This document shows positions 37,675 through 48,350 of a stretch of 64,000 nt of DNA, piece after piece. A program made the position numbers and the translations under genes. This DNA comes from Methylophaga thalassica (GTDB lineage: Bacteria; Pseudomonadota; Gammaproteobacteria; Nitrosococcales; Methylophagaceae). Position 1 is the stretch's first letter; every line of letters begins with the position of its first letter. The notes beneath the pieces were generated by a model. That model was not told the DNA's origin and ran no database searches. It was given only the letters and a program-made list of their open reading frames with translations. The stretch lies in the NCBI RefSeq assembly GCF_030159795.1, contig NZ_BSND01000003.1:912513-976512 (forward strand), in the 5' to 3' direction.

Positions 37675-38142
37675 ATGCAGAATAGAACAGATAATAACGT
37701 TAATATTGTGATGCTTAGAGGCGCCTGTTTATGGATTCTTATGGCATTAATCTTGGCCTGGTGTTTGGTGGGCTTATATAACCAGCTTGAATTTCTTCAA
37801 GCGCTTATACCAGGTTCACCTAAACGTGTGTTACAGGCGCATTTGGACTTTCTGATTATGACGGCGTTGATATTAGGCTATTATGCTGTCAAAGTCGCTT
37901 TACCCTGGCATGTCCGTTGGGCAATGGTTATAGGGGCTTTTACTAACTCAAGCTTATTTTTGATGTATGCGCTTTTCCCGGTTTTAGATCCTTTGCATGA
38001 TGCATTTAACCCAGAGGTAACCGGAGCAGGTTTATTTAATGTCTATTTGTATGCCAGTTTATTGATGACCAGTTACGGCTTTGGTAAAGGTGCTGTCATT
38101 ATTCTGAAATCTACCTTCACAGTAAAAACAGAATCACAGTGA
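37675..38142 (+). CDS. Four-helix integral membrane protein
   Basis: The product of about 155 aa has four hydrophobic segments (about 13-33, 53-72, 79-100, 118-140) with conserved-looking polar residues in the helices (LQAHLDFLIMTALILGYY, GAFTNSSLFLMY). The architecture weakly recalls the hydroxylaminobenzene mutase/styrene-oxide isomerase group, but I cannot confirm this. The ATG at 37675 follows GAGGAGAG and is preferred over a GTG at 37630. It is divergently paired with an AraC regulator. Confidence 0.65.
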   Translation: MQNRTDNNVNIVMLRGACLWILMALILAWCLVGLYNQLEFLQALIPGSPKRVLQAHLDFLIMTALILGYYAVKVALPWHVRWAMVIGAFTNSSLFLMYALFPVLDPLHDAFNPEVTGAGLFNVYLYASLLMTSYGFGKGAVIILKSTFTVKTESQ

Positions 38143-38232
38143 CCGCTGATTAATGATGGCCACCTTAATAAATACACAGAAAGAGCAGGGCAGGGATACC
38201 TTGTGAGTAAAAGTCACTGACTGGTTTGATTG

Positions 38233-38451
38233 TTAGTGACTTTTCTCACCACCATTTCGACTAGCGCTGTGGTTGTCTTTTTTACCGCGTCCTGAGCCTG
38301 ATTTATTGCCACCGCCGGACTCTTTATTGACTGTAGCCCAGGCAATTCTTTCAGCTTCTTCTGAAACGCCTTGTTCTTTATAGCTTTCTTCTATATGTTC
38401 TGCTTTACGTTTTTGTTTGTCGGTATATTTTTCTTTACTGCCTTGCGCCAT
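38233..38451 (-). CDS. Small hydrophilic Lys/Gly-rich protein
   Basis: This 72-aa protein (KEKYTDKQKRKAEHIEESY, then AERIAWATVNKESGGGN) belongs to a widespread short family, often loosely labelled plasmid stabilisation protein and seen among stress-responsive genes. A GGAGGT site precedes the ATG. The C-terminal third is low-complexity Ser/Gly/Lys and probably disordered. Function is not established. Confidence 0.75.
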   Translation of the reverse strand: MAQGSKEKYTDKQKRKAEHIEESYKEQGVSEEAERIAWATVNKESGGGNKSGSGRGKKDNHSASRNGGEKSH

Positions 38452-38536
38452 GACTTACCTCCATTAAAAACTGAAACAAAGTTATAGGAGGTGACATTTA
38501 AGCTAATCGATAGTTTCTGTTGTATTAGCCATCAGC

Positions 38537-38725
38537 TTAGTGATGCTCATGTCGTGTTACCAAAAACTCTAGGCCGGCTCCGATATCTTCCTCACCACAC
38601 GCAGCCATATCGTCAGGACTTCCTGCCAATGCTTCCTGGTGGGTTAATATCAAATCCCTGCGATCTTCAATCACCTCAGTGTTCTGAGAGTTATCAGCAT
38701 GAGGTATCGAAATTTTTATCTGCAT
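38537..38725 (-). CDS. Small acidic hypothetical protein, 62 aa
   Basis: The product (MQIKISIPHADNSQNTEVIE ...) is acidic and plausible in composition, with AGGA seven bases before the ATG. The overlapping plus-strand frame (38491-38790) has no clear ribosome site and looks like chance. No family is recognised. Confidence 0.45.
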   Translation of the reverse strand: MQIKISIPHADNSQNTEVIEDRRDLILTHQEALAGSPDDMAACGEEDIGAGLEFLVTRHEHH

Positions 38726-38931
38726 GGCGATATCCTGTTTTCAGTAAATGCCTTATCTATCATCACTCGGTAGTGACTGATTATGGCTGACTTAAATCGG
38801 CTGCTGATAGAGATAGATTTTTGCGACCAGAAACATCAGCACTGATCTTATTAATGAGTCTGAAAATAAGTCAGTAAGTTGCAATCTGACGAGTAAAGTA
38901 AGTCGAAGAGCTGTGGATGATCCTACGTATA

Positions 38932-40335
38932 TCAATTTTTATAACCGAACAGACGTTGTTTCTTTATTTTTTCAGCCACTACCTCAGGCACCAGAGATTC
39001 CCAACCGTGTTGATTCTCGGTAATCATTTTCAAGACATCCGGTGAAAATATCGGTAAATAGGCTTCATTAAACTCTCTGAGCTGCTGAACGTGTTCACCT
39101 TGTTTCAAATACTCATAGAGATTAGCTTGTTTAGGATCAATTCTAAGATTATCTACTTTGTATAAAGTACCGGTTTGAGTATCTTTGTATGGATAAATGT
39201 ATAGCTTAACGTTATGCTTGAATAAGCGACCAAAGGCTTCCAGAATCCCACCTTGCAAGCGGCTGTAATAGTCTTCTTTAAACAATTCCACCAAGCTATG
39301 GGCCCCCATCGTTAAACCAATATGACGATCGGTATAGCGGGAGAGGTAGGAAACAAGACGATAATATTCTGGATAATCAGAAATCATTACAGTGTGTCCT
39401 GCAGCCTCCAGCACGTCAGCACGGCTGATGAAGTCCTCCAGATCAATACTGTCACTTTCACTACGGAGATTGTGCATCGTGATCTCCATAATTGAGATCG
39501 TATCTGCTGGCGACGCTGCATTATCTGCATCAAACTGTTTACGTGCTGAATTGAGCATATCAATGTTGACGTGGGTCACTGGGCGAAAACGTCCACGTTC
39601 GACAAGCACATTTTTCTTTCGCAGATGTTCAGATGGCTGCAGAACCTTGCCATCGGCAGAGAACATGGCCACATCGCTCAAGCCAAGCTGCACAAGGCGT
39701 AGACTAATCACGCGGTTATCAACATGTAAAAAGGCATCGCCATGCATGTCCACCATATCTACTTCTATACGATCAGTTGTGAGGTTATCCAGTAAGGATT
39801 TCACTAAGAGATCGGGGCTTTGATAATAGTGGAATGCACCATAAACAAGGTTGACACCAATAATACCGAGCGCTTCTTGTTGTAGAGAGTTTTCATTATC
39901 CAGCATACGCACATGAATAATGATTTCACTGGGCGCGCTGTGGGGTTCAGTTTGAAAACGAATACCCAACCAGCCATGACACTCATTTGTTCCGTGATAG
40001 TTGCGAGCAGAGACCGTATCAGCAAAGGCAAAAAAAGCGGTAGTGTCTCCGCGTTGTTCACTTAAGCGCTCTATATTGAGGTTATATTCCAACTCCAGCA
40101 TATCTTCGAGGCGCTCACGACAGACATATCTTGGTGCCTCGCCATAGATATCATCACTCACTTTCATATCATAAGCGGAAATACTTTTTGCGATAGTACC
40201 GGCGGCACCACCCACTCTAAAGAACCAACGCACTACCTCCTGACCTGCACCAATTTCAGCAAAAGAGCCGTAACGGACGTTATCAAGGTTCACTTCAAGT
40301 GCTTTTGCTCCGGGAGAGAGTATTTTGTTTTCCAT
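38932..40335 (-). CDS. Conserved 467-aa protein of unknown function
   Basis: This is a cytoplasmic protein with no signal or membrane segments. I recognise a conserved proteobacterial family (LSPGAKALEVNLDNVRYGSF, GAGQEVVRWFFRVGGAAGT, QEALGIIGVNLVYGAFHYY) that is sometimes labelled nicotinate-nucleotide adenylyltransferase without the nucleotidyltransferase signature. I see no HxGH-type motif here, so that label looks wrong. An AGGTAAG site precedes the ATG. It is a single gene between a small-gene region and a divergent photolyase. Confidence 0.75.
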   Translation of the reverse strand: MENKILSPGAKALEVNLDNVRYGSFAEIGAGQEVVRWFFRVGGAAGTIAKSISAYDMKVSDDIYGEAPRYVCRERLEDMLELEYNLNIERLSEQRGDTTAFFAFADTVSARNYHGTNECHGWLGIRFQTEPHSAPSEIIIHVRMLDNENSLQQEALGIIGVNLVYGAFHYYQSPDLLVKSLLDNLTTDRIEVDMVDMHGDAFLHVDNRVISLRLVQLGLSDVAMFSADGKVLQPSEHLRKKNVLVERGRFRPVTHVNIDMLNSARKQFDADNAASPADTISIMEITMHNLRSESDSIDLEDFISRADVLEAAGHTVMISDYPEYYRLVSYLSRYTDRHIGLTMGAHSLVELFKEDYYSRLQGGILEAFGRLFKHNVKLYIYPYKDTQTGTLYKVDNLRIDPKQANLYEYLKQGEHVQQLREFNEAYLPIFSPDVLKMITENQHGWESLVPEVVAEKIKKQRLFGYKN

Positions 40336-40523
40336 ATCTTACCTATTAGACGCGTGTGAAAGAGAGCGTGTTGAGCTTCAGCGAATTTGTTGCTGGTGCA
40401 AGTCGGTCATTAGAGTTTTTCTAAGTCACAAAAATGGCTAACCGAATTTAACTACTTAACTTATTTTTCACATATTTAGTGAAAGTATTCAACACCGTAG
40501 TTTTTTGAAGAAGTCATCATTTA

Positions 40524-42023
40524 ATGAATCTGGTTTGGTTTAAGCGTGACTTACGAATACATGATCATGCCCCCCTGACACTTGCAGCAGCGCAGGGGCC
40601 GATTCTACCTGTATATATTTTTGAGCCGGCTCTATGGTCACAGCCAGACATGAGTTACAGACAATTCGCGTTTCTTAAAGAGTGCCTATACCAGCTAAAT
40701 GAAGCACTCAGCGTGTTGGGGTGTCCATTAATCGTTAAAGTCGGTGATGCTGTCAGTATTCTGGAATCATTGAGGCAAAAATATAATGTCACATCACTAT
40801 GGTCGCATCAGGAGACCTGGAATGGTTGGACATATCAGCGGGATATTGCCGTTCAGAATTGGGTTGATAAACATCAGCTCAACTGGCATCAACCTCGTCA
40901 GCATGGTGTTATCAGACGGCTTAAAGACAGAGATGGGTGGGCCAAGCGCTGGTATCAACATATGAGTGAGGCTTGTTATATCTGTCCTGAAAATCTGACC
41001 GGCCCCAGCGAAAAAAATGATTATCTGCCAAAGGCCGACAAACTCGGCTTAGTTGACGATGGTTGTGTTCAACGGCAAGTAGGAGGACGGGAGCGAGGAC
41101 TTCGCCTGTTAGATACGTTTTTGTACGAACGAGGACAGGGATACACTAAGGAAATGTCTTCACCGCTAACAGCGGTTGATAGTTGTTCCCGGCTTTCACC
41201 TTATCTTGCATTTGGCACTTTATCGATTCGTGAAGTCTACCAGGCCACTGAGCAACGTATTACCAGTATCAAACAAAGCGATACACAAGCGAGATCACAA
41301 TGGCGACAAGCAATGCGTTCATTCTCAGCCCGTCTTCGCTGGCATTGTCATTTCATGCAAAAACTGGAGGATGAACCGCGTATTGAGTTTGAGAATATGC
41401 ATACGATATACGATAGCTTGCGAATGTCCGATATCAATCAGACATATTTTGATGCCTGGCGAAGTGGATTGACCGGGTTTCCTATGATTGATGCCTGCAT
41501 GCGAGCATTAATTGCTACAGGCTGGATAAACTTTCGTATGCGAGCCATGTTGATGAGTTTTGCCAGTTATCATCTCTGGTTAGATTGGCGGCAACCAGCA
41601 TTATATCTGGCCAAGTTATTTACAGATTACGAACCAGGTATACATTACCCACAGGTACAAATGCAGTCTGGGACCACCGGCATTAATAGTATTCGAATCT
41701 ATAACCCTATCAAGCAGGGTATGGAGCAAGATCCCCAAGGCGACTTTATCCGACAATGGATACCTGAATTAGCTGATATGCCAGCACCTTTTATTCATCA
41801 ACCATGGACTCGTCCTTCATTGATGAACGGGTATCCTGCACCCATTGTTGATGAAAAGTCGGCTCGAAAATCAGCTGCACAACGTCTGTATGAATTAAGG
41901 AAGCAATCACAACATAAGCAAGAAGCTGCAATTATCGTTAAAAAACATGCGAGTCGAAAAAAAACCGCAACGAACAAGAAACAAAAAACATCATCCTGGC
42001 AACAAGGTGAGTTGCCTCTTTAA
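40524..42023 (+). CDS. Cryptochrome/photolyase family protein
   Basis: The 499-aa flavoprotein has an N-terminal alpha/beta photolyase domain ([20 protein letters not shown]) and a C-terminal FAD-binding helical domain ([32 protein letters not shown], then [20 protein letters not shown]). It should repair UV dimers or act as a blue-light receptor. The Lys/Thr-rich tail (about 465-495) is probably disordered. The subclass is not assigned with certainty. It stands alone, divergent from the unknown gene at 38932. Confidence 0.92.
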   Translation: MNLVWFKRDLRIHDHAPLTLAAAQGPILPVYIFEPALWSQPDMSYRQFAFLKECLYQLNEALSVLGCPLIVKVGDAVSILESLRQKYNVTSLWSHQETWNGWTYQRDIAVQNWVDKHQLNWHQPRQHGVIRRLKDRDGWAKRWYQHMSEACYICPENLTGPSEKNDYLPKADKLGLVDDGCVQRQVGGRERGLRLLDTFLYERGQGYTKEMSSPLTAVDSCSRLSPYLAFGTLSIREVYQATEQRITSIKQSDTQARSQWRQAMRSFSARLRWHCHFMQKLEDEPRIEFENMHTIYDSLRMSDINQTYFDAWRSGLTGFPMIDACMRALIATGWINFRMRAMLMSFASYHLWLDWRQPALYLAKLFTDYEPGIHYPQVQMQSGTTGINSIRIYNPIKQGMEQDPQGDFIRQWIPELADMPAPFIHQPWTRPSLMNGYPAPIVDEKSARKSAAQRLYELRKQSQHKQEAAIIVKKHASRKKTATNKKQKTSSWQQGELPL

Positions 42024-42208
42024 ATAAATCCAAAGCAAAATTTGCTGCAATTGCCTAATGTTAGCCATGTGTACTTCAACGAATTTATCATTTATTTCTA
42101 CTCACGACTTCATGAGCTGATGACAGGCATAAATGTCGCTTTATCTTAATGTTGGTTTAACACGGTTTGTGTTACATTGCGCGCCTTCCCAATAAGCCAT
42201 TTGAGCAC

Positions 42209-43393
42209 ATGACTTCGCAAGACACAGCATCACATTCTTATTCATTACCCTTGGTTATTTTTGCCCTGGCTATCGGTGGTTTCTGCATTGGCACCACAGA
42301 ATTTGTGGCAATGGGATTGATTCAGGAAATCGCTGCTGATCTGAAGGTATCCATTCCATCGGCGGGGCATTTCATTACTGCTTATGCCTTAGGTGTGACG
42401 GTCGGTGCGCCTGCATTGGCTATCCTTGGGGCTAAATTGCCACGTAAAACCTTGCTATTGGGTTTGATGTTGTTTTATGGCTTGGCTAATGCGATGACCG
42501 CGTTTGCAGATAGCTCAACAACCATGTTGCTTAGTCGATTTATCGCTGGGCTACCTCATGGTGCTTATTTTGGTATTGCTTCACTGGTTGCAGCTGATCT
42601 GGCCGGACAACATCGCCGCGCCACAGCCATTGCTCAAGTGATGATGGGACTCACCATTGCCAATGTCATAGGCGTGCCTTTTGCTACCTGGTTAGGCCAA
42701 TCTTTTGGGTGGAGAACGGGCTTTGAGTTTTCTGCGATGATTGCATTGGCGACCATTTTTGCGATTAGCTTTTGTGTGCCACGCATTGCCCCACATGCTT
42801 CAGCCAGTTATCGATCTGAACTGGCGGGTTTTAAAAACATCAATATGTGGCTGACCCTGGCCATAGGTGCAATTGGCTTTGGTGGCATGTTTTCTGTTTA
42901 CAGTTATGCCTCACCAATTTTGACGGAATATACTGGTGCCAGCATTAAAGTGGTTCCCATGGCCTTAGCTGTATTCGGTACTGGTATGGTGATTGGTGGC
43001 CTCGTTGCTGGCTGGTTAGCAGATAAACATTTGAACAAAACCATCGTTGCTGTGCTGGTAAGTTCTGCTATTGCTTTTGTGATAGCGGCATTCAGTATGA
43101 CGCAACTTTATTCAGCGGTTGCGGCCTTGTTTTTGATTGGTTTTACTGTCACAGGTTTAGCGGGTGTGTTGCAGATTCGCTTAATTGATGTAGCTGGCGA
43201 GGCACAAGCACTTGCAGCCTCTCTTAACCATTCGGCATTTAATGCAGCGAACGCCCTTGGTGCCTTTTTAGGTGGTTTTGTGATTAGTCAGCAAATGGGC
43301 TGGGTAGCACCGGTCTGGGTCGGCTTATTTTTAAGTTTGTCAGGTCTTGCGGTATTTAAACTCGCACTTACTGTTGAAGCTCGTACAAATTAA
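42209..43393 (+). CDS. MFS transporter, AraJ/sugar-efflux-like (DHA1)
   Basis: The product of about 394 aa has twelve predicted helices and the DHA1 motifs of the AraJ group (FCIGTTEFVAMGLIQEIAAD, then the LSRFIAGLPHGAYFG helix). Members export sugars, nucleosides or drugs; the substrate is unknown. The frame opens with TTG at 42167; the ATG at 42209 gives a normal short cytoplasmic N-terminus and is chosen. Confidence 0.9.
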   Translation: MTSQDTASHSYSLPLVIFALAIGGFCIGTTEFVAMGLIQEIAADLKVSIPSAGHFITAYALGVTVGAPALAILGAKLPRKTLLLGLMLFYGLANAMTAFADSSTTMLLSRFIAGLPHGAYFGIASLVAADLAGQHRRATAIAQVMMGLTIANVIGVPFATWLGQSFGWRTGFEFSAMIALATIFAISFCVPRIAPHASASYRSELAGFKNINMWLTLAIGAIGFGGMFSVYSYASPILTEYTGASIKVVPMALAVFGTGMVIGGLVAGWLADKHLNKTIVAVLVSSAIAFVIAAFSMTQLYSAVAALFLIGFTVTGLAGVLQIRLIDVAGEAQALAASLNHSAFNAANALGAFLGGFVISQQMGWVAPVWVGLFLSLSGLAVFKLALTVEARTN

Positions 43394-43432
43394 AAAACGC
43401 AGCTGTTATTCAACATGATCTATTAACTATCG

Positions 43433-45522
43433 TTAGTGAAGTTGTGCTTCATTTTCCGACAATAATAATTCGAAGTCATCACTCGTGACTGGTTTGGAAA
43501 ACCAGTAGCCTTGAGCATAATCACAGCCAACGGATTTTAGAAAGTTTAACTGTGCTTCGTTCTCAACCCCTTCGGCAATGACTTTAATATTAAGCTTGTG
43601 TGCCATGACGACAATGGCTTCACACATCGCCTGATCATCGTGGTTGATATGAATATTCTGAATAAAAGTACGATCAATTTTTAGGTAATCAACATTCAGC
43701 TTTTTTAAATAAGCCAATGAAGAATACCCAGTACCAAAATCATCAAGTGAGATTTCAATGCCCGCCAGTTTTAACATGCCTAATCGTTGTTCAGTCATCG
43801 GGCCTTCATTCATCATCACACCTTCAGTAATTTCCAGGGAAACTGCCTTATTGCTAAGAGCTTTTTGTGATAAAAAATCGGTCCATTCCTGGAGATCGCA
43901 AGATTCGTTTTGAAATTGTTTAGGCGATATATTGATGCTGAGCTGAAAGTTTTCTTTAAATTTTTCCTGCCAGGATTTCACTTGAGAGGCACTCTGGCGG
44001 AATACCCAATCGCCTAATTCACATATCAACCCAATATCTTCGGCTATTGGGATAAATTCATCTGGGCTAATGTAGCCGAGTTCTGGATGTGTCCACCTCA
44101 GTAGAGACTCTGCTTTATCAATCATGCCAGTTTCAAGGTTAACTATGGGCTGATAATGTATTGAAAACTGGTCTGAACCCATCGAGTTTCGAAGATGTTT
44201 TACGATCTCCGTTTTGTTAAGGGCATGCTGCGCCATGGAAACATCAAAAAAAGAAAATTTGTTACGACCAGAGAATTTTGCATGATACATCGCCTGATCA
44301 GCATGCTTGAGTAGTTCTTGAGTTGATTCACCATGCTCAGGAAATAGAGCAATACCAATACTAAATGAAAAATAGAGTCTTTCGTCGTCTAAAATAAATG
44401 GGGATGACATGGCATCCAGCAGTTTCTGAGCAACCGTACTTGCATCTTCTGCTGAGCACATGTCTGTCAGACACACGGTAAATTCATCACCGCCTAGTCT
44501 GGCGATCAGATCATCTTCACGGATACACATTTTCAAACGTGATGCCGTTTCTTTAATAACGGCATCTCCGATATCATGACCCAAGGTGTCATTGATATCT
44601 TTAAAGTTATCAAGATCAAGAAACAAAATGGCGCAGAGTTGATTATTTTTTCTGGAAATAACAAGCGAGTCTTCCAGGCGCTCCATAAACGCACGTCGAT
44701 TAGGTAAGTCTGTTAGAGGATCATTATATGTCAGCCTGCAGATGGCTTCCTCTGCCGCCCTACGTTCGGTGATATCAGCAAAGATTGAACAATAATGTGT
44801 GATTTCACCAGTACTGTTCGTGATGGCATTAATGGTTATCCATTCGAGAAATAATTCACCATTTTTGGTTTATTCCAAATTTCACCGCTCCATTTCTTTT
44901 CTCGAGAAAGGGCCGTCCACATCTCTCCATAAAACTGTTTATCGTGCTTACCCGAACTCAGTATTCTCGGATTTTTACCAAGAATTTCATGTTGCTTAAA
45001 GCCTGTAATTTGAGTGAATGCAGTGTTAACGGCGATGATTTTATTGTCATGACTAGTTATTGTCATTGCCACAGAACTGTGAAAAAAAGCTGATGAAGTG
45101 ATGTGAATCAGATCATTTTTATCAGATTCTTTACGGCTATCTGATATGGCGTTGAATAGATTATCCAGACTGGTAGGTTTTAAAGGACATTGTTCCTTTG
45201 CCAGGCAAGGCAAATCGAAAGGTGAAGATATCACTTCATAATTTTCATTAATTAAAATGATATTGATATTGTTATTAATGTGACGAAGTTTATGAATAGT
45301 GCAGTCTGGCATGTCCCTAAGAAAAAAAGTCTCAGCAACGATGGTGTCAATGGCATATTGTTTAAATAAAGCTAATGCATTATCGCAATTATCAGCAGTC
45401 AGATAATTACTTACGTGAGAGCCAAGTAAAGTGCTAATTTTATTTTCTGAGTATTTATCTTTGCCCAGATAAAGAACACTCAGTTTTGCCTCTGACGAGG
45501 TTCTTGATATCGTCGATGTCAT
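43433..45522 (-). pseudogene. PAS-GGDEF-EAL protein gene split by a one-base frameshift
   Basis: Two minus-strand frames, 45522-44836 and 44686-43433, join into one gene if a base is added in the A5 tract (T5 at 44862-44866 on the plus strand). The join reads NKPKNGELFLEWITINAI, then FADITERRAAEEAICRLTYN, then DPLTDLPNRRAFMERLEDS, a textbook PAS-to-GGDEF linker. The N-terminal part has a receiver-like region and a PAS domain; the C-terminal part has GGDEF (with an upstream RxxD I-site, REDD), then EAL domains. In the EAL part, the SLLRW segment follows KAE where EAL-type residues are expected, and DDFGTGYSSL is intact. If the frameshift is real, c-di-GMP output from this gene is lost, unless the second part is translated independently. 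Confidence 0.85.
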
Positions 45523-45942
45523 TGACTAATACTCTTTCTGGCTGTTAGTTAATGACCTCATTACAAACAATAATAAATGTAAACATTTGTCATTGTTTGG
45601 AGTGAGATAGGTTGGGCCGGTTTTTAATAAACCATGCTTTAAAACAACAAAAGAATGTTTATTCTGTATGGTTTGGTTGTTCGTTGGCACTGTCTCTATC
45701 CCAATCAGCTATGTAGAAAAATGTTATTTTTTGATTAAATTCACACGTTAGTTATAAGGTTAAATAACCATATAATTAACAAGGTTGTCAATGAACATTT
45801 TTACAGTGCTCGGAGAGAGTTGAACATTGATATGTATAAGCGAATAATCCAGTGGAATCATGTAATTCAGATTATGTGCTGTTTGTCTGAATACTTGATC
45901 ATTACTCAGACTAAAACCGATACATTAGCGCATTATAAAAGA
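45523..45942. other. 420-base AT-rich non-coding gap
   Basis: I find no convincing gene here on either strand. It contains AT-rich promoter-like sequence for the minus-strand PAS gene and a small palindrome (AAATGT-AA-ACATTT, near 45573-45587). No terminator or RNA gene is recognisable. Confidence 0.5.
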
Positions 45943-46503
45943 CTAATATAGCTCACCAAATATCTCTAAGTGGGTAAGGTAAAGCCGCACATCAAACTCA
46001 AGCTGATGGTAGTCAGGTTGCATGTGGGTGCAGAGTTTATAAAAGGCTTTGTTATGGTCTTTCTCTTTTAAATGCGCCAGTTCGTGCACCACAATCATAT
46101 TTAAAAATTCTATCGGTGCAGTTTTAAAAACGGATCCAATACGCATTTCATTTTTGGCTTTTAATTTACTGCCTTGAACGCGTGAGACATAGCTGTGTAA
46201 ACCCAGAGCATTATGCAGCACATCCAGTTTGTCATCATAAATCACTTTGCTGAGTGGGCTCGATTGACGCAGATTCTGGTTCTTCATATCCATCACATAG
46301 GCATACAACGTTTTATTAGTTTTAATGTCATGTGTGTCTGGATATTTTTTTAACAGAAACTGGCCGAGTGTTTTTGCTGAAATAGCGGCGCTGACTTGAT
46401 CGAGAACAGGGGCAGGGTAGCCTGATAAATATTTTAGTGCCGACATAGTGATTGCCTTGTTTTCTGCTTTTTGTTTCTCTGATAACCGACTCTGAGTTTT
46501 CAT
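45943..46503 (-). CDS. YgjP-like (M48/DUF45) metallopeptidase-family protein
   Basis: The 186-aa protein carries the zinc-binding motif HELAH (in VVHELAHLKEKDHNKAFY) with the downstream HNKAF segment, as in YgjP/WLM-type predicted metalloproteases. It has no signal peptide, so it is cytoplasmic. It stands alone, and the physiological substrate of the family is unknown. Confidence 0.82.
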   Translation of the reverse strand: MKTQSRLSEKQKAENKAITMSALKYLSGYPAPVLDQVSAAISAKTLGQFLLKKYPDTHDIKTNKTLYAYVMDMKNQNLRQSSPLSKVIYDDKLDVLHNALGLHSYVSRVQGSKLKAKNEMRIGSVFKTAPIEFLNMIVVHELAHLKEKDHNKAFYKLCTHMQPDYHQLEFDVRLYLTHLEIFGELY

Positions 46504-46611
46504 CAGCTACTCGCTTGACTATTTAAGCGTGAAAAGCCATAAATGGACATAGTTTTTTACTGTTAATTGGCTTTTCATGAATAGTATTTCTGTTTGAAAA
46601 AAGGAAGCAAA

Positions 46612-46806
46612 ATGCAGAAGGTGTTAGCGAAAGAATCAATGAAGTTTCTCAAGCTTGTGGCTGTAGGATTATTGCTCATTATTGTACTTATTCTGGCCGG
46701 TGAAAAGCTAAGTGGTATAGAAGCGCTGATACTGGCTTTGCTGCCTTATCTGCTTTACCAGATATACTCAGCCATGCAGTCGGCAAAGAAACGCAAGAGA
46801 AAATAA
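46612..46806 (+). CDS. Small single/double-helix membrane protein, 64 aa
   Basis: The product has a basic N-terminus, two hydrophobic stretches (LLLIIVLILAG, LILALLPYLLYQIY) and a Lys/Arg-rich C-terminus. The ATG at 46612 follows AAAGGAAG at good spacing; the TTG at 46594 is less likely. No family is recognised. Confidence 0.55.
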   Translation: MQKVLAKESMKFLKLVAVGLLLIIVLILAGEKLSGIEALILALLPYLLYQIYSAMQSAKKRKRK

Positions 46807-46878
46807 ACTGACATCGTCTTGTTTTGCGGTAATAAAAAGGTCAAATACACTGACTTATTGAATCAGAATAAAACGAGC

Positions 46879-48183
46879 TCAACCAAGCACAGCCAGACAA
46901 TAATTGTTCTTACCCTGACGTTTAACATCATACATTGCTCTATCTGCGACTTTGACCAGTTCATCAAGGGTAGTGCCATGTTCAGGAAAAAAGGCGATAC
47001 CAATACTGACACCAATGCTGACTTGCCTTGTTTCTTTTTCTGAATAAGTGAATTCGATGGGTGTTTTCAGTTCATTGATAAGCTTTTGGGCAATGATTTC
47101 CACGTCATCGCTATCCGTTAGATCATCAATCATCATCACGAACTCATCGCCACCGATTCTTGCCAACTGATCTGCTTGACGCAGGATACCAGTAAACCGC
47201 CTAGCCACTTGCCGCAACACCTGATCGCCCGCATCGTGACCCCACGTGTCATTGACCGATTTAAAGCCATCCAGGTCTAAAAACATCACAGCGATTTGTT
47301 GATTTTGTCGCTTAGCTTTAGCTAAATAATTATCAGCATGTTGTTGCAAATAATGCAGAGATGGCAGGCCGGTAATAGCATCAAAATGCGCCTGCTTCTC
47401 TAATTCGATTTGCGCATGATGGGCAGCTTCTAACGCTTGATGAAGTTCAGTGACATCATATTCAGTGACCAACATTAAAAATTCGGCCGTTAATGGGTGG
47501 CGTGTGATGCGAATATCCAGCGTATGTTGGCGAAGCCCTGCACTGGTTTTCATCATATGCGTCCAACGTCCAACCCGTTTTTCCGTGGCATCCTTTAAAC
47601 GCTCAATCCCTTCTTCGAGCTTATCAAAGCGGGCAGTGAAGGCATTTTTATCACTATCAAGTTGTTGTGGAATGATGTGTTTATAGGCTTCTGTGGCTGC
47701 TGGGTTTTCGATGACGATATCACCGGAGAAGGTAAAGGTACTCACTAATACAGTGGTATAGCGCATGGCTTCAACAAGCAGTAAATTTTCAGGCGTTTCC
47801 CCGAGTTCGACTTGTTCGTTGATATAAGCAATGATGGCACGATGACGTTCAGGACCAACTAAAACCGCCCGATGTAACATATACAGTGTTTTGGCTTTGC
47901 CGTTTGGGTAGGTTGTCCATGGGTCAATGCTAAGACCATTTTTAGCGGCTAATTCAAAGGTTTGGTGCATTCTATCTTTTGCACCTTGGGTATCACCCGA
48001 TAGATCTTTATTTATCAGTTCATCAACTGAGTTGAGTCCCCAAAACGTTAGCGCTGCTGCATTACCCCACCACCAACCATGTCTATCAAGATCAAAAATC
48101 CAGACGATGTTAGGAATCAATTCGTAAAGACCAAGCTCATCTAAACTTTTGATATGGGTGAGGTGACGGTAATCAGTGGTCAT
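46879..48183 (-). CDS. PAS-GGDEF diguanylate cyclase
   Basis: The 434-aa cytoplasmic protein has two PAS-like domains (about 20-130 and 140-250), a short coiled coil, and a C-terminal GGDEF domain with an intact active site (ARIGGDEFVMM). The inhibitory I-site RxxD (RQAD) lies five residues upstream, so it should make c-di-GMP with product inhibition. The first PAS (NIVWIFDLDRHGWWWGNAAA) is of the type found in environmental sensors; the ligand is unknown. It is separate from the broken PAS-GGDEF-EAL gene nearby. Confidence 0.92.
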   Translation of the reverse strand: MTTDYRHLTHIKSLDELGLYELIPNIVWIFDLDRHGWWWGNAAALTFWGLNSVDELINKDLSGDTQGAKDRMHQTFELAAKNGLSIDPWTTYPNGKAKTLYMLHRAVLVGPERHRAIIAYINEQVELGETPENLLLVEAMRYTTVLVSTFTFSGDIVIENPAATEAYKHIIPQQLDSDKNAFTARFDKLEEGIERLKDATEKRVGRWTHMMKTSAGLRQHTLDIRITRHPLTAEFLMLVTEYDVTELHQALEAAHHAQIELEKQAHFDAITGLPSLHYLQQHADNYLAKAKRQNQQIAVMFLDLDGFKSVNDTWGHDAGDQVLRQVARRFTGILRQADQLARIGGDEFVMMIDDLTDSDDVEIIAQKLINELKTPIEFTYSEKETRQVSIGVSIGIAFFPEHGTTLDELVKVADRAMYDVKRQGKNNYCLAVLG

Positions 48184-48350
48184 GAATCGAGTTAATTTAT
48201 CGTTTGTGTGTTGTGCTACTGAGTCTTAACCCTGATTATCGCATAAGCAGACATTTTTGCAGAAGGTATAAGCTAGAGCACATATTTGTGCAAAAAAGTA
48301 CTGATGGCTTAGACCGGCTTCTAAATATAAGCAGGTCTAAGCCAAAATTT

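Noticed and set aside
38491..38790. Plus-strand 99-codon frame
   Set aside because: It overlaps a more plausible minus-strand small gene, lacks a good ribosome site, and the product looks random.
46819..47043. Plus-strand frame at the end of the diguanylate cyclase gene
   Set aside because: It lies mostly antisense to the conserved GGDEF C-terminus and has random composition.
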